A DNA stretch of 64,000 nucleotides from CALWPV01 sp045632125 (GCA_045632125.1 JAZQWC010000023.1:1-64000), one strand, 5' to 3'. Numbered from the stretch's first letter, positions 33,215 to 41,865 are shown. Notes: generated by a model from the sequence alone, not told the origin. Program-made: numbers and translations.

Positions 33215-35047
33215 ATGAGAAAGAAAAAAGAGAAACCACGCTATAATATGTGGCAAAATAGCGGATTCATGATCCGAATGGCATGGAAGTATGAGAAGCA
33301 GGTGTTGGGCTTTGGTATTTTACAAGTGCTGGCTGTGGTTGGCAGCAGTCTGGTAAGCTTATTTGTCACGCCGGCAATCTTGAATGCGGTGCAGGCAAAG
33401 GTGTCGATTGTAGAATTGCTGCTGACCATTGTGGTATTTACTATTTTGTTAATTCTGTTCAATGGACTTAAGACCTATGTGGATCAAAATGCATTGTTTG
33501 GCCGCATCGGTGTGCGCAGTGTGCTTTTGGGTCTGCTGCATGAGAAGGTGAGTACTACATCATATATCAATATGGAAAATAAGGAATTCCAACTGCTATC
33601 GGATAAGGCTTCCGATGGGGTTTCCGGTAATCATACAGCATCTGAACAAATCTGGATAACATTGTCCGAGCTTACACAAAGTGTGCTTGGTTTTATACTA
33701 TTTTTACTGATGCTGACAGGGTTGGATCTTTGGATTATGGTGTTAATTGTGATTACTTCCGCGGTGGGATATGTGGTAAATAGTAAGCTTAGCAATTACG
33801 AATACGAGCATCGTGAAGAGATAGCAGTGGCATCTAAACGTATATGGGGATATCAGGGAGCAGCTGTCGATGTTAAACTTGCCAAAGATATTCGTATATT
33901 TGGCTTGAAATCATGGTTGCAGGATGTGATGGATAAAGCAGTTAAATCATTCAATGCCTTTCAGATCAAAGCAGCCAAATTATATTTTATAGGCAACATC
34001 GTAGATCTGTTCCTAGTCTTTTTGAGAAACGGTGCCGCGTATGCATATTTGATTGGACTGGTACTGGAACGGCAACTTTCGACAGCGGAATTTCTGCTTT
34101 ATTTTACTGCGGTAGATGGTTTCAGTAATTGGTTTACCGGGATTCTAAATAACATGACAAAATTAAAGCGTCAGAGCATTGAAATTTGTACCATACGCGA
34201 ATGTCTAGAATGGTCGGAGCCGTTTAGGTTTGAGGATGGAAAAGCCTTAGCGCTGCAGGAGCAAAAGACTTATGAGATTTGTCTTGAAGATGTTTCATTT
34301 CGATATCCGGGTGCATCGGAGGATACGATTTCCCATTTGAACCTGATACTTCATCCGGGAGAAAAGCTGGCTGTGGTGGGCCTGAACGGGACTGGTAAGA
34401 CCACGTTAATTAAGTTAATGTGCGGTTTTTTGGATCCTACAGAGGGTCGGATATTGCTGGATGGCGTGGATATTCGGGTCTATAATCGCCGTGATTATTA
34501 TAAGATGTTTTGTGCCGTGTTTCAGGAATATGGGTTGCTGGCGGGTTCTGTTGCTATGAATGTAGCGCAAGAAAATAAAAACATCGATATGGAAAAGGTT
34601 AAGAAATGTATTGCACAGGCCGGTCTGACTGAAAAGATCGAAAGCTTACCTAATCAATATGAATCGCTGATGGAACGTACAGTATATGAAGATGCAGTTA
34701 CCCTTTCTGGCGGTGAGACGCAGCGTTTGATGCTGGCAAGAGCCTTGTATAAAAATTCACCTATTGTGATGTTGGATGAACCTACAGCCGCCTTGGATCC
34801 CTTGGCCGAAGAAGATATTTATATGAAATATAATCAAATGACCAGTGGACGTTCTTCGGTTTATATTTCCCATCGTTTAGCATCGACAAGATTTTGTGAT
34901 CGAATCATTTTACTGCAGGATGGCGGTATTTTGGAAGAAGGAACGCATGCACAACTAATGGCACTGGGCGGTCAGTACGCCCAGCTGTTTGAAGTACAGA
35001 GCAGATATTATCGGAAAGGAGAGATAGAAGATGCGGAAATCCAGTAA
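33215..35047 (+). CDS. ABC exporter half-transporter 1
   Basis: A 610-residue permease-ATPase fusion. Residues about 15-320 contain six membrane segments; the nucleotide-binding domain has Walker A GLNGTGKTT near 390, Q-loop FQEYG, signature LSGGETQRLMLARALY, Walker B IVMLDEPTAALDP and H-loop YISHR. Half-transporters of this kind work as dimers, exporting peptides, lipids or drugs. It overlaps the next ABC gene by 17 bases, so a heterodimer is likely. The exported substrate is unknown; no peptide precursor or peptidase gene was recognised nearby. Confidence 0.9.
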   Translation: MRKKKEKPRYNMWQNSGFMIRMAWKYEKQVLGFGILQVLAVVGSSLVSLFVTPAILNAVQAKVSIVELLLTIVVFTILLILFNGLKTYVDQNALFGRIGVRSVLLGLLHEKVSTTSYINMENKEFQLLSDKASDGVSGNHTASEQIWITLSELTQSVLGFILFLLMLTGLDLWIMVLIVITSAVGYVVNSKLSNYEYEHREEIAVASKRIWGYQGAAVDVKLAKDIRIFGLKSWLQDVMDKAVKSFNAFQIKAAKLYFIGNIVDLFLVFLRNGAAYAYLIGLVLERQLSTAEFLLYFTAVDGFSNWFTGILNNMTKLKRQSIEICTIRECLEWSEPFRFEDGKALALQEQKTYEICLEDVSFRYPGASEDTISHLNLILHPGEKLAVVGLNGTGKTTLIKLMCGFLDPTEGRILLDGVDIRVYNRRDYYKMFCAVFQEYGLLAGSVAMNVAQENKNIDMEKVKKCIAQAGLTEKIESLPNQYESLMERTVYEDAVTLSGGETQRLMLARALYKNSPIVMLDEPTAALDPLAEEDIYMKYNQMTSGRSSVYISHRLASTRFCDRIILLQDGGILEEGTHAQLMALGGQYAQLFEVQSRYYRKGEIEDAEIQ

Positions 35048-36929
35048 AAACCAGTATACATGGATAGAGACATTTCGAATGAATTGGAAGTGTATCCGAA
35101 TCATCCTTTCAAAATATCCATGGACCTTGATCTTTAGATTGATCGATGTGATTTTGGCGGCAATCGTCCCTTATGTGATCATATATTTTTCTGCACAGAT
35201 TATCAGTGAGTTGGCGGGTGCCTGCCGGGCCGGGCGTTTGCAACAATTAGTGCTCGTCACCTTGGGCATTACCTTGGTCTTGAATCTGGTCCGGAATCTG
35301 ATAGCAAGACTGAACGAAGCGGAGAATCACACAACCTACTATTATCTATATTCGTTGTTCAGTGATAAGCTGCTGAATATGGACTTTGTTCAGGTGGATT
35401 CCAGCGAGGTACAGTCGGAATATGAGAATATTATACGGACGCTGGGCGGTGCGGGATGGGGCTTCCACCGCGTTATTGAAGTTGCTACAGCCGTGATAAA
35501 TGCATTTTTTATCTTGATAGGTGGTATAGTTTTAACAACGACATTATTTACCAGTCGAGTACCAGTTACCGCAGTAGCCTATCAATGGCTCAATAATCCT
35601 TTGATTGTGGTCATTTTTCTGGGAATATTGATTTTGACAGCGATGATTGCGCCGGCACTGAGTACTCGTGCCGAAGCTTTTTGGGCTAAGCATGTAGGGG
35701 ACCATGCCTTGGGAAATCGCCGGTTTGTATTTTGGGGGTACCGTGGATATCATAAAGAGGTTGCTCTGGACATTCGGATCTACCGTCAGGAAAGATTCAG
35801 CCGGGAGTTTGCATTCGATAAAACAGGAACATTTGGCACACAGGGTATATATGCCAAACATTTCAGGGGAAAAGGTGGAGCACTTTATGCCGGCTCTACT
35901 GCTGTCACCTGTATTTTTATCGGCTTTGTCTACATTTTTGTCTGCCTGAAGGCTTGGGCTGGAGCCTTTGATGTGGGCGCCGTCACTCAGTATGTGGCAG
36001 CCGTTACAGCTATGGCTAAGGGAGTGTCTGATTTATTGGCACAGGTAGGTATTATGCGCAACAATACCGGTTTCTTGAAACAAGCACTGGACTTTCTCGA
36101 TATCCCCAGTGTCATGTACAAAGGCTCCCTTACCGTAGAAAAACGCAGCGACAACCGTTATGAGATCGAGTTCCGAAATGTAGGATTCAAGTATCCCGGC
36201 AGCGATAGCTGGGCATTGCGCCACGTGTCCACCAAGTTCCGCGTGGGCGAGAAATTGGCGGTGGTCGGTCAAAATGGCAGCGGTAAAACGACTTTCATTA
36301 AGTTGCTCTGCCGTTTGTACGATCCCACCGAAGGTGAGATTTTGCTCAATGGCATCCCAATCCACAAATACAATTACGCCGAATACATGGATATCTTCTC
36401 TGTTGTATTTCAGGATTTCAAGTTATTAGGTCTCCCGCTGGGAGAAAACGTGGCGGGACGATCGCAGTACGACCGATCAAAGGCGGAGAGATGTTTGGAA
36501 AAAGCAGGCTTTGCGGATCGTCTAAAGTCGATGCCTAAGGGCCTCGACACCACGCTGTATAAAGATTTTGATGCGGAAGGTATAGAAGTCTCCGGCGGTG
36601 AAGCCCAAAAGATTGCTCTGGCCCGTGCGCTCTATAAGGATGCACCCTTCATCGTATTGGACGAACCCACGGCTGCTTTGGATCCGGTGGCAGAGTATGA
36701 GATCTATACAAGATTCAATGATATTGTAGGAGATCACACGGCCATCTACATTAGCCATCGTTTATCTTCCTGTCGCTTCTGTGACCGGATCGCGGTCTTT
36801 GATGGAGGAAGCATTGTGCAGGATGGTAGCCATGAGCAGCTTTTGGTCGATGAGGCCGGAAAATATGCTCAGCTCTGGAATGCACAGGCACAGTACTATG
36901 CTGAGCAGGGCATCGAAGTTGGGGTGTAA
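35031..36929 (+). CDS. ABC exporter half-transporter 2
   Basis: A 632-residue partner of the preceding gene. It has an N-terminal six-helix membrane domain and an ATPase domain with Walker A GQNGSGKTTF near 423, Q-loop FQDFK, signature EVSGGEAQKIALARALY, Walker B FIVLDEPTAALDP and H-loop YISHRLSS. The glutamate after Walker B is kept in both proteins, so both ATP sites may be active. A strong terminator closes the three-gene operon. The regulator could be the LytTR pair 2 kb upstream; that is inference. Confidence 0.9.
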   Translation: MRKSSKNQYTWIETFRMNWKCIRIILSKYPWTLIFRLIDVILAAIVPYVIIYFSAQIISELAGACRAGRLQQLVLVTLGITLVLNLVRNLIARLNEAENHTTYYYLYSLFSDKLLNMDFVQVDSSEVQSEYENIIRTLGGAGWGFHRVIEVATAVINAFFILIGGIVLTTTLFTSRVPVTAVAYQWLNNPLIVVIFLGILILTAMIAPALSTRAEAFWAKHVGDHALGNRRFVFWGYRGYHKEVALDIRIYRQERFSREFAFDKTGTFGTQGIYAKHFRGKGGALYAGSTAVTCIFIGFVYIFVCLKAWAGAFDVGAVTQYVAAVTAMAKGVSDLLAQVGIMRNNTGFLKQALDFLDIPSVMYKGSLTVEKRSDNRYEIEFRNVGFKYPGSDSWALRHVSTKFRVGEKLAVVGQNGSGKTTFIKLLCRLYDPTEGEILLNGIPIHKYNYAEYMDIFSVVFQDFKLLGLPLGENVAGRSQYDRSKAERCLEKAGFADRLKSMPKGLDTTLYKDFDAEGIEVSGGEAQKIALARALYKDAPFIVLDEPTAALDPVAEYEIYTRFNDIVGDHTAIYISHRLSSCRFCDRIAVFDGGSIVQDGSHEQLLVDEAGKYAQLWNAQAQYYAEQGIEVGV

Positions 36930-37005
36930 AAATATTTTTGAAAGGAGAACTGAATAACGCAGTTTTCATAAACAGGCTTAAATAAAGGCTTGAAAGGCTA
37001 TGAAG

Positions 37006-37049
37006 CCGCTGACAAGTGTCAAGGGGACGAACTTGTCAGCGGTTTTTTT
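37006..37049 (+). terminator. Intrinsic terminator of the ABC exporter operon
   Basis: CCGCTGACAAGT (37006-37017) pairs perfectly with ACTTGTCAGCGG (37031-37042), 13-base loop, then seven T's (37043-37049). Confidence 0.9.
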
Positions 37050-37084
37050 GAATGCTATAATTCAACTTGGAAACTATTGGGGAG

Positions 37085-37113
37085 TTGACAATATGGTATA
37101 TATACCATATAAT
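37085..37113 (+). promoter_or_regulatory. Consensus promoter with embedded palindromic operator (higBA)
   Basis: TTGACA (37085-37090), exactly 17 bases, TATAAT (37108-37113). The spacer is filled by a perfect 20-bp palindrome, ATATGGTATA/TATACCATAT (37091-37110), which also covers the first half of the -10. A dimeric repressor bound here would block RNA polymerase directly; the HTH antitoxin HigA is the obvious candidate. Confidence 0.85.
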
Positions 37114-37130
37114 AAAAAGAAGGAGAAAAC

Positions 37131-37505
37131 GTGCAAAAATTTGAAGTGGTGTTTTATGAGAAGGATGATGGCCAATGTCCAGTTGAAGATTTTTTGAAAA
37201 AAATTGACGTGAAAATGCGAGCTAAGATGGTTGGACTTCTGGAAATACTGGAGGAGAAAGGAAATATATTAAGAGAACCTTACAGTAAACATTTGGAAGA
37301 TGGTATTTTTGAATTAAGATGTAAAGTGGGATCTAATATTACTCGGGTGTTGTATTTCTTTTATTATCAGGGAAAAATAATACTGACAAATGGCTTTGTA
37401 AAGAAAGTGCAGAAAACACCGAGGAAGGAAATTAGTATAGCAAAGACATATAGAGCAGATTATGTTGAAAGGGTGAAAAGTGATGAAAACTCTGGAAGAA
37501 TTTAA
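37131..37505 (+). CDS. higB: HigB/RelE-like toxin (phage Gp49-like family)
   Basis: A 124-residue small basic protein with the Gp49-like RelE-superfamily pattern: an N-terminal strand KFEVVFYEK, PVEDFLKKID, a LEDGIFELRCKVG core and RVLYFFYYQGKIILTNGFVKK near residue 75. These toxins cut mRNA at the ribosome. Translation begins at GTG, with AAGGAG 6 bases upstream. The antitoxin gene overlaps its 3' end, in the toxin-first order typical of HigBA. The preceding promoter and operator support autoregulation. Confidence 0.88.
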   Translation: MQKFEVVFYEKDDGQCPVEDFLKKIDVKMRAKMVGLLEILEEKGNILREPYSKHLEDGIFELRCKVGSNITRVLYFFYYQGKIILTNGFVKKVQKTPRKEISIAKTYRADYVERVKSDENSGRI

Positions 37506-37770
37506 AAGAGAGCAACTAGAAAATCCGGAATTTCGTAAAGAGTATGAATCGATTCAACCGGAAATGGATGTGATTCGTGCACTGATCGATGCGCGAACGG
37601 CAAAACAATTGACGCAGAAACAGTTGGCAGAAAAAACTGGTATTCATCAGGCCGATATTAGTAAGATTGAGAATGGAACAAGAAATCCTTCTATCAATCT
37701 GCTGAAACGTTTGGCTGATGGAATGGATATGGTATTGAAGATTGAGTTTGTACCTAAACAAAAAATTTGA
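37483..37770 (+). CDS. higA: HTH-type antitoxin (HigA-like, XRE family)
   Basis: A 95-residue helix-turn-helix protein. The XRE domain (LTQKQLAEKTGIHQADISKI, then ENGTRNPSINLLKRLADG) occupies residues about 42-85. It should bind the HigB toxin and repress the shared promoter at the palindrome 37091-37110. It overlaps the toxin gene by 23 bases. The ATG at 37483 is preferred over a GTG immediately before it. Confidence 0.9.
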   Translation: MKTLEEFKREQLENPEFRKEYESIQPEMDVIRALIDARTAKQLTQKQLAEKTGIHQADISKIENGTRNPSINLLKRLADGMDMVLKIEFVPKQKI

Positions 37771-37850
37771 ATCCCTCAGAAAGATTTCCGATTCACTTGC
37801 GACTATATGGTTAGAAAGACCAAAACAAATATAGAAACGAGGTAAGGATC

Positions 37851-38501
37851 ATGAAAAAAATAGGAAAGAATAAACTTTGGATCGTAGCAGTGGCGATGGT
37901 GGCAGTGGTGCTGATTGGCTTGTATTTGCCTTTGCCATCCAATCATGAGCAAACATTGAAGGGCTTCATTTATCAGTGTAATGAGGATGGAAAAATCATC
38001 AGCATGATTCCGGCAGATGAGATCACGGTGGAAGTGGATGTAAATCGTCATCAGTATTTATTGAATGATGCGAAAACTCTGGAAGGACGTATTGAGTTTT
38101 CTAACTATATCAAAACAGCAAATGATGGCGGCCCGCTCCCGGTGGAAAATGTAGCGTTTGTATTGGAAAGCCGATATGGAGGCAAATTAGCTGACAATCA
38201 GCAGAGCAAATTTGATTCCGTTGAGGGTGTAGATCAGGATCGGGCATTGGAAAGGGAAGACCAGTCTGGAAAGTTTCTGACCTGTAGCGACATATACTAT
38301 GAAGATAACGAAGCATATTACACAGGTATTTCCTATAAGAATCCGGACGACATTCCGATCCATCGCGAAATGATGTACAGCGAAGATTTCGACAGACTAA
38401 TGTGGATCGACTACCACAATCAGTATGTGTATATCTGTGCGGAGAAAGCGGAAAGCAGCGATGTGATGCTGGGTTATTTTCCGGAGGCGAGAGTAGAATA
38501 A
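37851..38501 (+). CDS. Unknown exported/membrane-anchored protein, tandem pair member 1
   Basis: A 216-residue protein of no family I recognise. It has one N-terminal hydrophobic segment (LWIVAVAMVAVVLIGLYLPL) after a basic start and a soluble outer part, so it is probably a membrane-anchored extracellular protein. The part after the anchor, with TLKGFIYQCNEDGKIISMIP and ITVEVDVNRHQYLL, is clearly repeated in the next gene. GAGGTAAGG precedes the ATG. It follows the HigBA module by 80 bases and may be part of the same accessory segment. Confidence 0.55.
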   Translation: MKKIGKNKLWIVAVAMVAVVLIGLYLPLPSNHEQTLKGFIYQCNEDGKIISMIPADEITVEVDVNRHQYLLNDAKTLEGRIEFSNYIKTANDGGPLPVENVAFVLESRYGGKLADNQQSKFDSVEGVDQDRALEREDQSGKFLTCSDIYYEDNEAYYTGISYKNPDDIPIHREMMYSEDFDRLMWIDYHNQYVYICAEKAESSDVMLGYFPEARVE

Positions 38502-38524
38502 CGAAGTAGACAGGAGGGTTCAGT

Positions 38525-39109
38525 ATGAAGCGATGGCTGTGTTATTTAATACCGATCACATTTACATTCGTAGTGGCAGCGGCGCTGATTCCCTGGAATA
38601 CACACTACGAGAAGACCTTTCAGGGGGTATGCTTAAAAACTAATTGGTCAGGGCAGTTGATTGCAGAGTTGGATCCAATGGATGAAGTTATTGTGGAAGT
38701 TGATTTAGATAGGAAAAATTATTTGCTGGATTTGGATGATCGGCGGAGGGCCGATGGCTGGATCCGCATTTTGGGATTGGATGAAGCAGTGAATTCGGTC
38801 GATACGATCGAATTGAATACGGGACTCTATGTGGAGCCGAATGCTAAAATAGGACGTGAAGCATTCTTTGAACAGGGAAAAGAGCGGGAAATAAAATATG
38901 GGGATATTTTCGAGACGAGAATGTACAGAGTACTGCCAAATGGATCCTACATCGACTGTGGTATTTATTATAACTCGGATTTGCAGGTTATGATGATCAA
39001 AGACTATTCAGCCTGCTGTATTTATTTTTGTTCAGAAGAAGAGATGGAATTACCGGAACTTATGAAATGTTTTGAAGATTGCTATCAGCTGAGTCCGGAT
39101 CTTTTATAA
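38525..39109 (+). CDS. Unknown exported/membrane-anchored protein, tandem pair member 2
   Basis: A 194-residue protein similar in plan to the gene before it: an N-terminal hydrophobic anchor (YLIPITFTFVVAAALIPW), then TFQGVCLKTNWSGQLIAELD and VIVEVDLDRKNYLLDLDD, which align with the corresponding segments of its neighbour. The C-terminal halves differ more, but both end in a domain with paired tyrosines and a cysteine (CIYFCSEEE). AGGAGG precedes the ATG and only 23 bases separate the genes, so they are cotranscribed and arose by tandem duplication. Function unknown. Confidence 0.55.
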   Translation: MKRWLCYLIPITFTFVVAAALIPWNTHYEKTFQGVCLKTNWSGQLIAELDPMDEVIVEVDLDRKNYLLDLDDRRRADGWIRILGLDEAVNSVDTIELNTGLYVEPNAKIGREAFFEQGKEREIKYGDIFETRMYRVLPNGSYIDCGIYYNSDLQVMMIKDYSACCIYFCSEEEMELPELMKCFEDCYQLSPDLL

Positions 39110-39135
39110 TCCTGAATATTCGCCATGAAAAGTCA

Positions 39136-39164
39136 TTGCATTTTATGTTCTGTGGGTGTATACT
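39136..39164 (+). promoter_or_regulatory. Promoter for the small lipoprotein gene
   Basis: TTGCAT (39136-39141), 17-base spacer, TATACT (39159-39164), giving a leader of about 50 bases before the start at 39222. Confidence 0.65.
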
Positions 39165-39221
39165 CTTTACAATTAATTGTTTTGCAGCGAGCAAAACAAC
39201 CAACGTAGGAGGAAATACATA

Positions 39222-39566
39222 ATGAAAAAAGTTCTTTGCAGCGCACTGGTAGCAATTATGCTGCTGTGCATGACCGCTTGCGGAAGCAGCGTAGCAGGTC
39301 ATTACGACTTTGAAAGCATGGAAAGTGGCGGCATTAAAATCACCGCTCAGAGCCTGAAGGATATGGGCGCAGAGATGGAAATGTACATTGAGCTTGAGGA
39401 AGACGGAACCGGCACTATGGCAAATGAAGGTGAAGTGATCGAAATGGGTTGGGAAGACGGCGAGATCTGGCCGGCAGACGATCCCGATGATCGCGTTGCT
39501 TTTACCATTGATGGTGATACTTTGACCATGGAGCAGGATGGTATTAAAATGGTATTCAAAAAATAA
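39222..39566 (+). CDS. Small lipoprotein of unknown function
   Basis: A 114-residue predicted lipoprotein: signal peptide with lipobox MTACG (Cys about residue 20), then a short acidic beta-rich domain (GHYDFESMESGG, EDGTGTMANEGE, AFTIDGDTLTMEQDGIKM). The repeated pattern of glycine-containing strands resembles small lipocalin-like or lipid-binding secreted domains common in gut Clostridia, but no function is known. AGGAGG precedes the ATG. The lipoprotein at 59571 has a similar signal peptide and a similar C-terminal strand pattern. Confidence 0.7.
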   Translation: MKKVLCSALVAIMLLCMTACGSSVAGHYDFESMESGGIKITAQSLKDMGAEMEMYIELEEDGTGTMANEGEVIEMGWEDGEIWPADDPDDRVAFTIDGDTLTMEQDGIKMVFKK

Positions 39567-39579
39567 TGCTCGTATAATA

Positions 39580-39608
39580 TTGACGATTGTCCGCGACAAG
39601 AGTATAAT
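39580..39608 (+). promoter_or_regulatory. Promoter for proBA
   Basis: TTGACG (39580-39585), 17-base spacer, TATAAT (39603-39608). Transcription would begin near 39615, just before a terminator-like stem-loop. Confidence 0.7.
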
Positions 39609-39620
39609 ATTAGAAAGCTT

Positions 39621-39655
39621 TCAGCCAGTGCCTGATGAGCACTGGCTGATTTTTT
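39621..39655 (+). terminator. Terminator or attenuator in the proBA leader
   Basis: TCAGCCAGTGC (39621-39631) and GCACTGGCTGA (39639-39649) form a perfect 11-bp stem with a 7-base loop, then six T's. Because a strong promoter lies just upstream, it could be an attenuator of proBA rather than only the terminator of the lipoprotein gene. Confidence 0.75.
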
Positions 39656-39661
39656 ATTTTA

Positions 39662-39678
39662 CTTCACCGATGGTGAAG
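39662..39678 (+). promoter_or_regulatory. Small stem-loop upstream of the proB ribosome binding site
   Basis: CTTCACC-GAT-GGTGAAG, a perfect 7-bp stem with a 3-base loop, 4 bases before GGAGA at 39683. Confidence 0.45.
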
Positions 39679-39695
39679 GATTTGGAGAACGAATC

Positions 39696-40469
39696 ATGAG
39701 AATCGTAATTAAAATAGGTACTTCTACGTTAGCTCACAGCACCGGTTTGGTGAATCTGCGCCGGGTGGAACAGTTGGTACATGTGGTGGCAGATCTAAAA
39801 AATGCAGGGCACGAAATCGTGCTGGTGTCCTCCGGTTCCATCGGCATTGGAGCCGGCAAACTGGGACTCAAGAAGCGTCCCGATGACATTCCCGGTAAGC
39901 AGGCCTGCGCCTCTGTGGGCCAGTGCGAACTGATGTATATATACGATAAACTGTTTAGCCAGTATAACCACACCGTATCGCAGGTACTTCTGACCCATGA
40001 CGTGGTGGACGTGCCGGAGCGCAAACAGAATGTAATCAACACCTTCGAGCGACTGCTTCAGATGAACGTGCTGCCCATCGTAAATGAAAACGATGCAGTA
40101 TCCACCGAGGAGATCGCCTTTGGTGACAACGACACCTTGTCCGCCATTGTTGGTCAGCTGGTGGGGACAGATCTGCTGATCATTCTATCTGACATCGATG
40201 GGCTATACGATATGCCGCCCCAAGGGCATCCGGAAGCTAAGCTGATTCCCTATGTGGAAGCCATCACTCCGGAAATCATTGCCGCCGCGGGCGGAAGCGG
40301 CAGCAGTTTAGGCACCGGAGGCATGGCTACCAAGATACAGGCGGCAGGAATCGCCATGGACAGTGGTTTTGCCATGAGCCTGATCCATGGCGGAAATCCG
40401 GATCTGCTGTATGATGTGGTAGAAGGTAAATCGGTGGGAACCCGTTTTGAAAAGAAGGTCGAAAAGTAA
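39696..40469 (+). CDS. proB: Glutamate 5-kinase
   Basis: A 257-residue amino-acid kinase that phosphorylates glutamate, the first step of proline synthesis. IVIKIGTSTLA is at the N-terminus, VSSGSIGIGAGKLGL follows, then NENDAVSTEEIAFGDNDTLS and GTGGMATKIQAA. It lacks the C-terminal PUA domain of the 367-residue E. coli enzyme, the shorter form common in Clostridia. GGAGA precedes the ATG. proA follows after 20 bases. Confidence 0.95.
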   Translation: MRIVIKIGTSTLAHSTGLVNLRRVEQLVHVVADLKNAGHEIVLVSSGSIGIGAGKLGLKKRPDDIPGKQACASVGQCELMYIYDKLFSQYNHTVSQVLLTHDVVDVPERKQNVINTFERLLQMNVLPIVNENDAVSTEEIAFGDNDTLSAIVGQLVGTDLLIILSDIDGLYDMPPQGHPEAKLIPYVEAITPEIIAAAGGSGSSLGTGGMATKIQAAGIAMDSGFAMSLIHGGNPDLLYDVVEGKSVGTRFEKKVEK

Positions 40470-40489
40470 AACAGAAGGGGGCTAACAGT

Positions 40490-41740
40490 ATGAAAACAGT
40501 ATTGGAACTGGGTTTGGCGGCCAAGGAAGCCGCGAAAAGAGTAAAAACAGCCTCTACAAAAGAAAAGAATCTGGCGCTCAGCTGCATTGCTGCGGCGCTT
40601 TTGGAACAGCAAGATGACATATTAAAGGCAAATGAACTGGATCTAATTGCCGCCCGGGCGGCGGGTATGAGTGAATCTATGCAGGATCGCCTAAGATTGA
40701 CGCCGCAGCGAATTGTGCAAATGGCGGAGGCGGTGCGCCAACTGGTGCAGATGGAGGATCCGATCGGAGCAGTGCTGGAAGGTAAACGAAGACCCAATGG
40801 CCTTTTGATCGAGAAGGTACGGGTGCCGCTGGGCGTTGTGGGTATTATTTTTGAGGCACGGCCCAATGTGACGGTGGATGCAGCGACGCTGTGCTTGAAG
40901 GCGGGCAATACGGTGGTGCTGCGAGGCGGCAAAGAAGCCATTCATAGTAATCAAGCGCTGGTGGCCTGCATGAAGGCGGCGCTGGCGAAGGCCGGACTGC
41001 CCGAGGCAGCGGTGCAGCTGATCGAGGATACCAGTCGTGAATCGGCCAATGAAATGATGCGGCTGCGAGGCGTGCTGGATGTGCTGATTCCCCGCGGCGG
41101 TGCGGGCCTCATCAAGGCGGTGGCGACACAGGCCAACGTGCCGGTCATTGAAACCGGTGTGGGCAATTGCCACATTTATGTAGATGCATCGGCGGACCTG
41201 GATATGGCGGTTTTCGTGATCGTGAATGCGAAAACTAGCCGGCCCTCGGTATGCAATGCGGCGGAGAGCTTGCTGCTGCACGAGGCGGTGGCGTATACAC
41301 TGCTGCCGAAATTGGCGGAGGCCATGCCTCAGGTGAAGATCCACGGCTGCGAGCAGACTTGCCGGATCTTGAAAGAAGCGGGACTGGCGGTGCTGCCAGC
41401 GACGGAAGAAGATTATGCTGCAGAATATCTGGATTATGAGATCGCTGTGAAGGTGGTAAAAGGTCTGGAGGAAGCCATTGAACACATTGGGGAATATTCC
41501 ACGGGGCATTCGGAGGCGATCTTGACACGGAATCTGCTGAATGCGCAGCGATTTACCGAGGCCATTGATGCGGCGGCAGTATATGTAAATGCGTCCACGC
41601 GTTTTACCGACGGCGGTGAATTTGGTCTGGGTGCGGAGATCGGCATTTCTACGCAGAAGTTGCATGCGCGGGGGCCGATGGGGCTGGAGGCCTTGACCAG
41701 TTGTAAGTTTATTGTACAGGGTAACGGACAGATTCGCTGA
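40490..41740 (+). CDS. proA: Gamma-glutamyl phosphate reductase
   Basis: A 416-residue aldehyde-dehydrogenase-fold enzyme that reduces gamma-glutamyl phosphate to glutamate semialdehyde with NADPH, the second step of proline synthesis. The GVVGIIFEARPNVTVDA segment near residue 110, VIETGVGNCHIYVD, and the catalytic-cysteine region SRPSVCNAAESLL near residue 250 are typical. It is in an operon with proB. The ribosome binding site is a weak AAGGGGG. Length is normal. Confidence 0.96.
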   Translation: MKTVLELGLAAKEAAKRVKTASTKEKNLALSCIAAALLEQQDDILKANELDLIAARAAGMSESMQDRLRLTPQRIVQMAEAVRQLVQMEDPIGAVLEGKRRPNGLLIEKVRVPLGVVGIIFEARPNVTVDAATLCLKAGNTVVLRGGKEAIHSNQALVACMKAALAKAGLPEAAVQLIEDTSRESANEMMRLRGVLDVLIPRGGAGLIKAVATQANVPVIETGVGNCHIYVDASADLDMAVFVIVNAKTSRPSVCNAAESLLLHEAVAYTLLPKLAEAMPQVKIHGCEQTCRILKEAGLAVLPATEEDYAAEYLDYEIAVKVVKGLEEAIEHIGEYSTGHSEAILTRNLLNAQRFTEAIDAAAVYVNASTRFTDGGEFGLGAEIGISTQKLHARGPMGLEALTSCKFIVQGNGQIR

Positions 41741-41778
41741 AAGTGCAGTGATAGAGCCTGAAAATTGCAAATCTGCTA

Positions 41779-41807
41779 TTGAACTTTGGTTTTGAGAGTA
41801 TTATAAT
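41779..41807 (+). promoter_or_regulatory. Promoter for ilvE
   Basis: TTGAAC (41779-41784), 17-base spacer, TATAAT (41802-41807), about 60 bases before the ilvE start. Confidence 0.75.
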
Positions 41808-41824
41808 AAGGTATTAATAACGTC

Positions 41825-41848
41825 ATGCCGCCTTGAAAGGTGCGGCAT
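41825..41848 (+). promoter_or_regulatory. Small stem-loop upstream of the ilvE ribosome binding site
   Basis: ATGCCGC (41825-41831) pairs with GCGGCAT (41842-41848), 10-base loop, 3 bases before AGGAGG at 41852. It lies near the expected 5' end of the message. Confidence 0.45.
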
Positions 41849-41865
41849 ATCAGGAGGAAAGAAAA

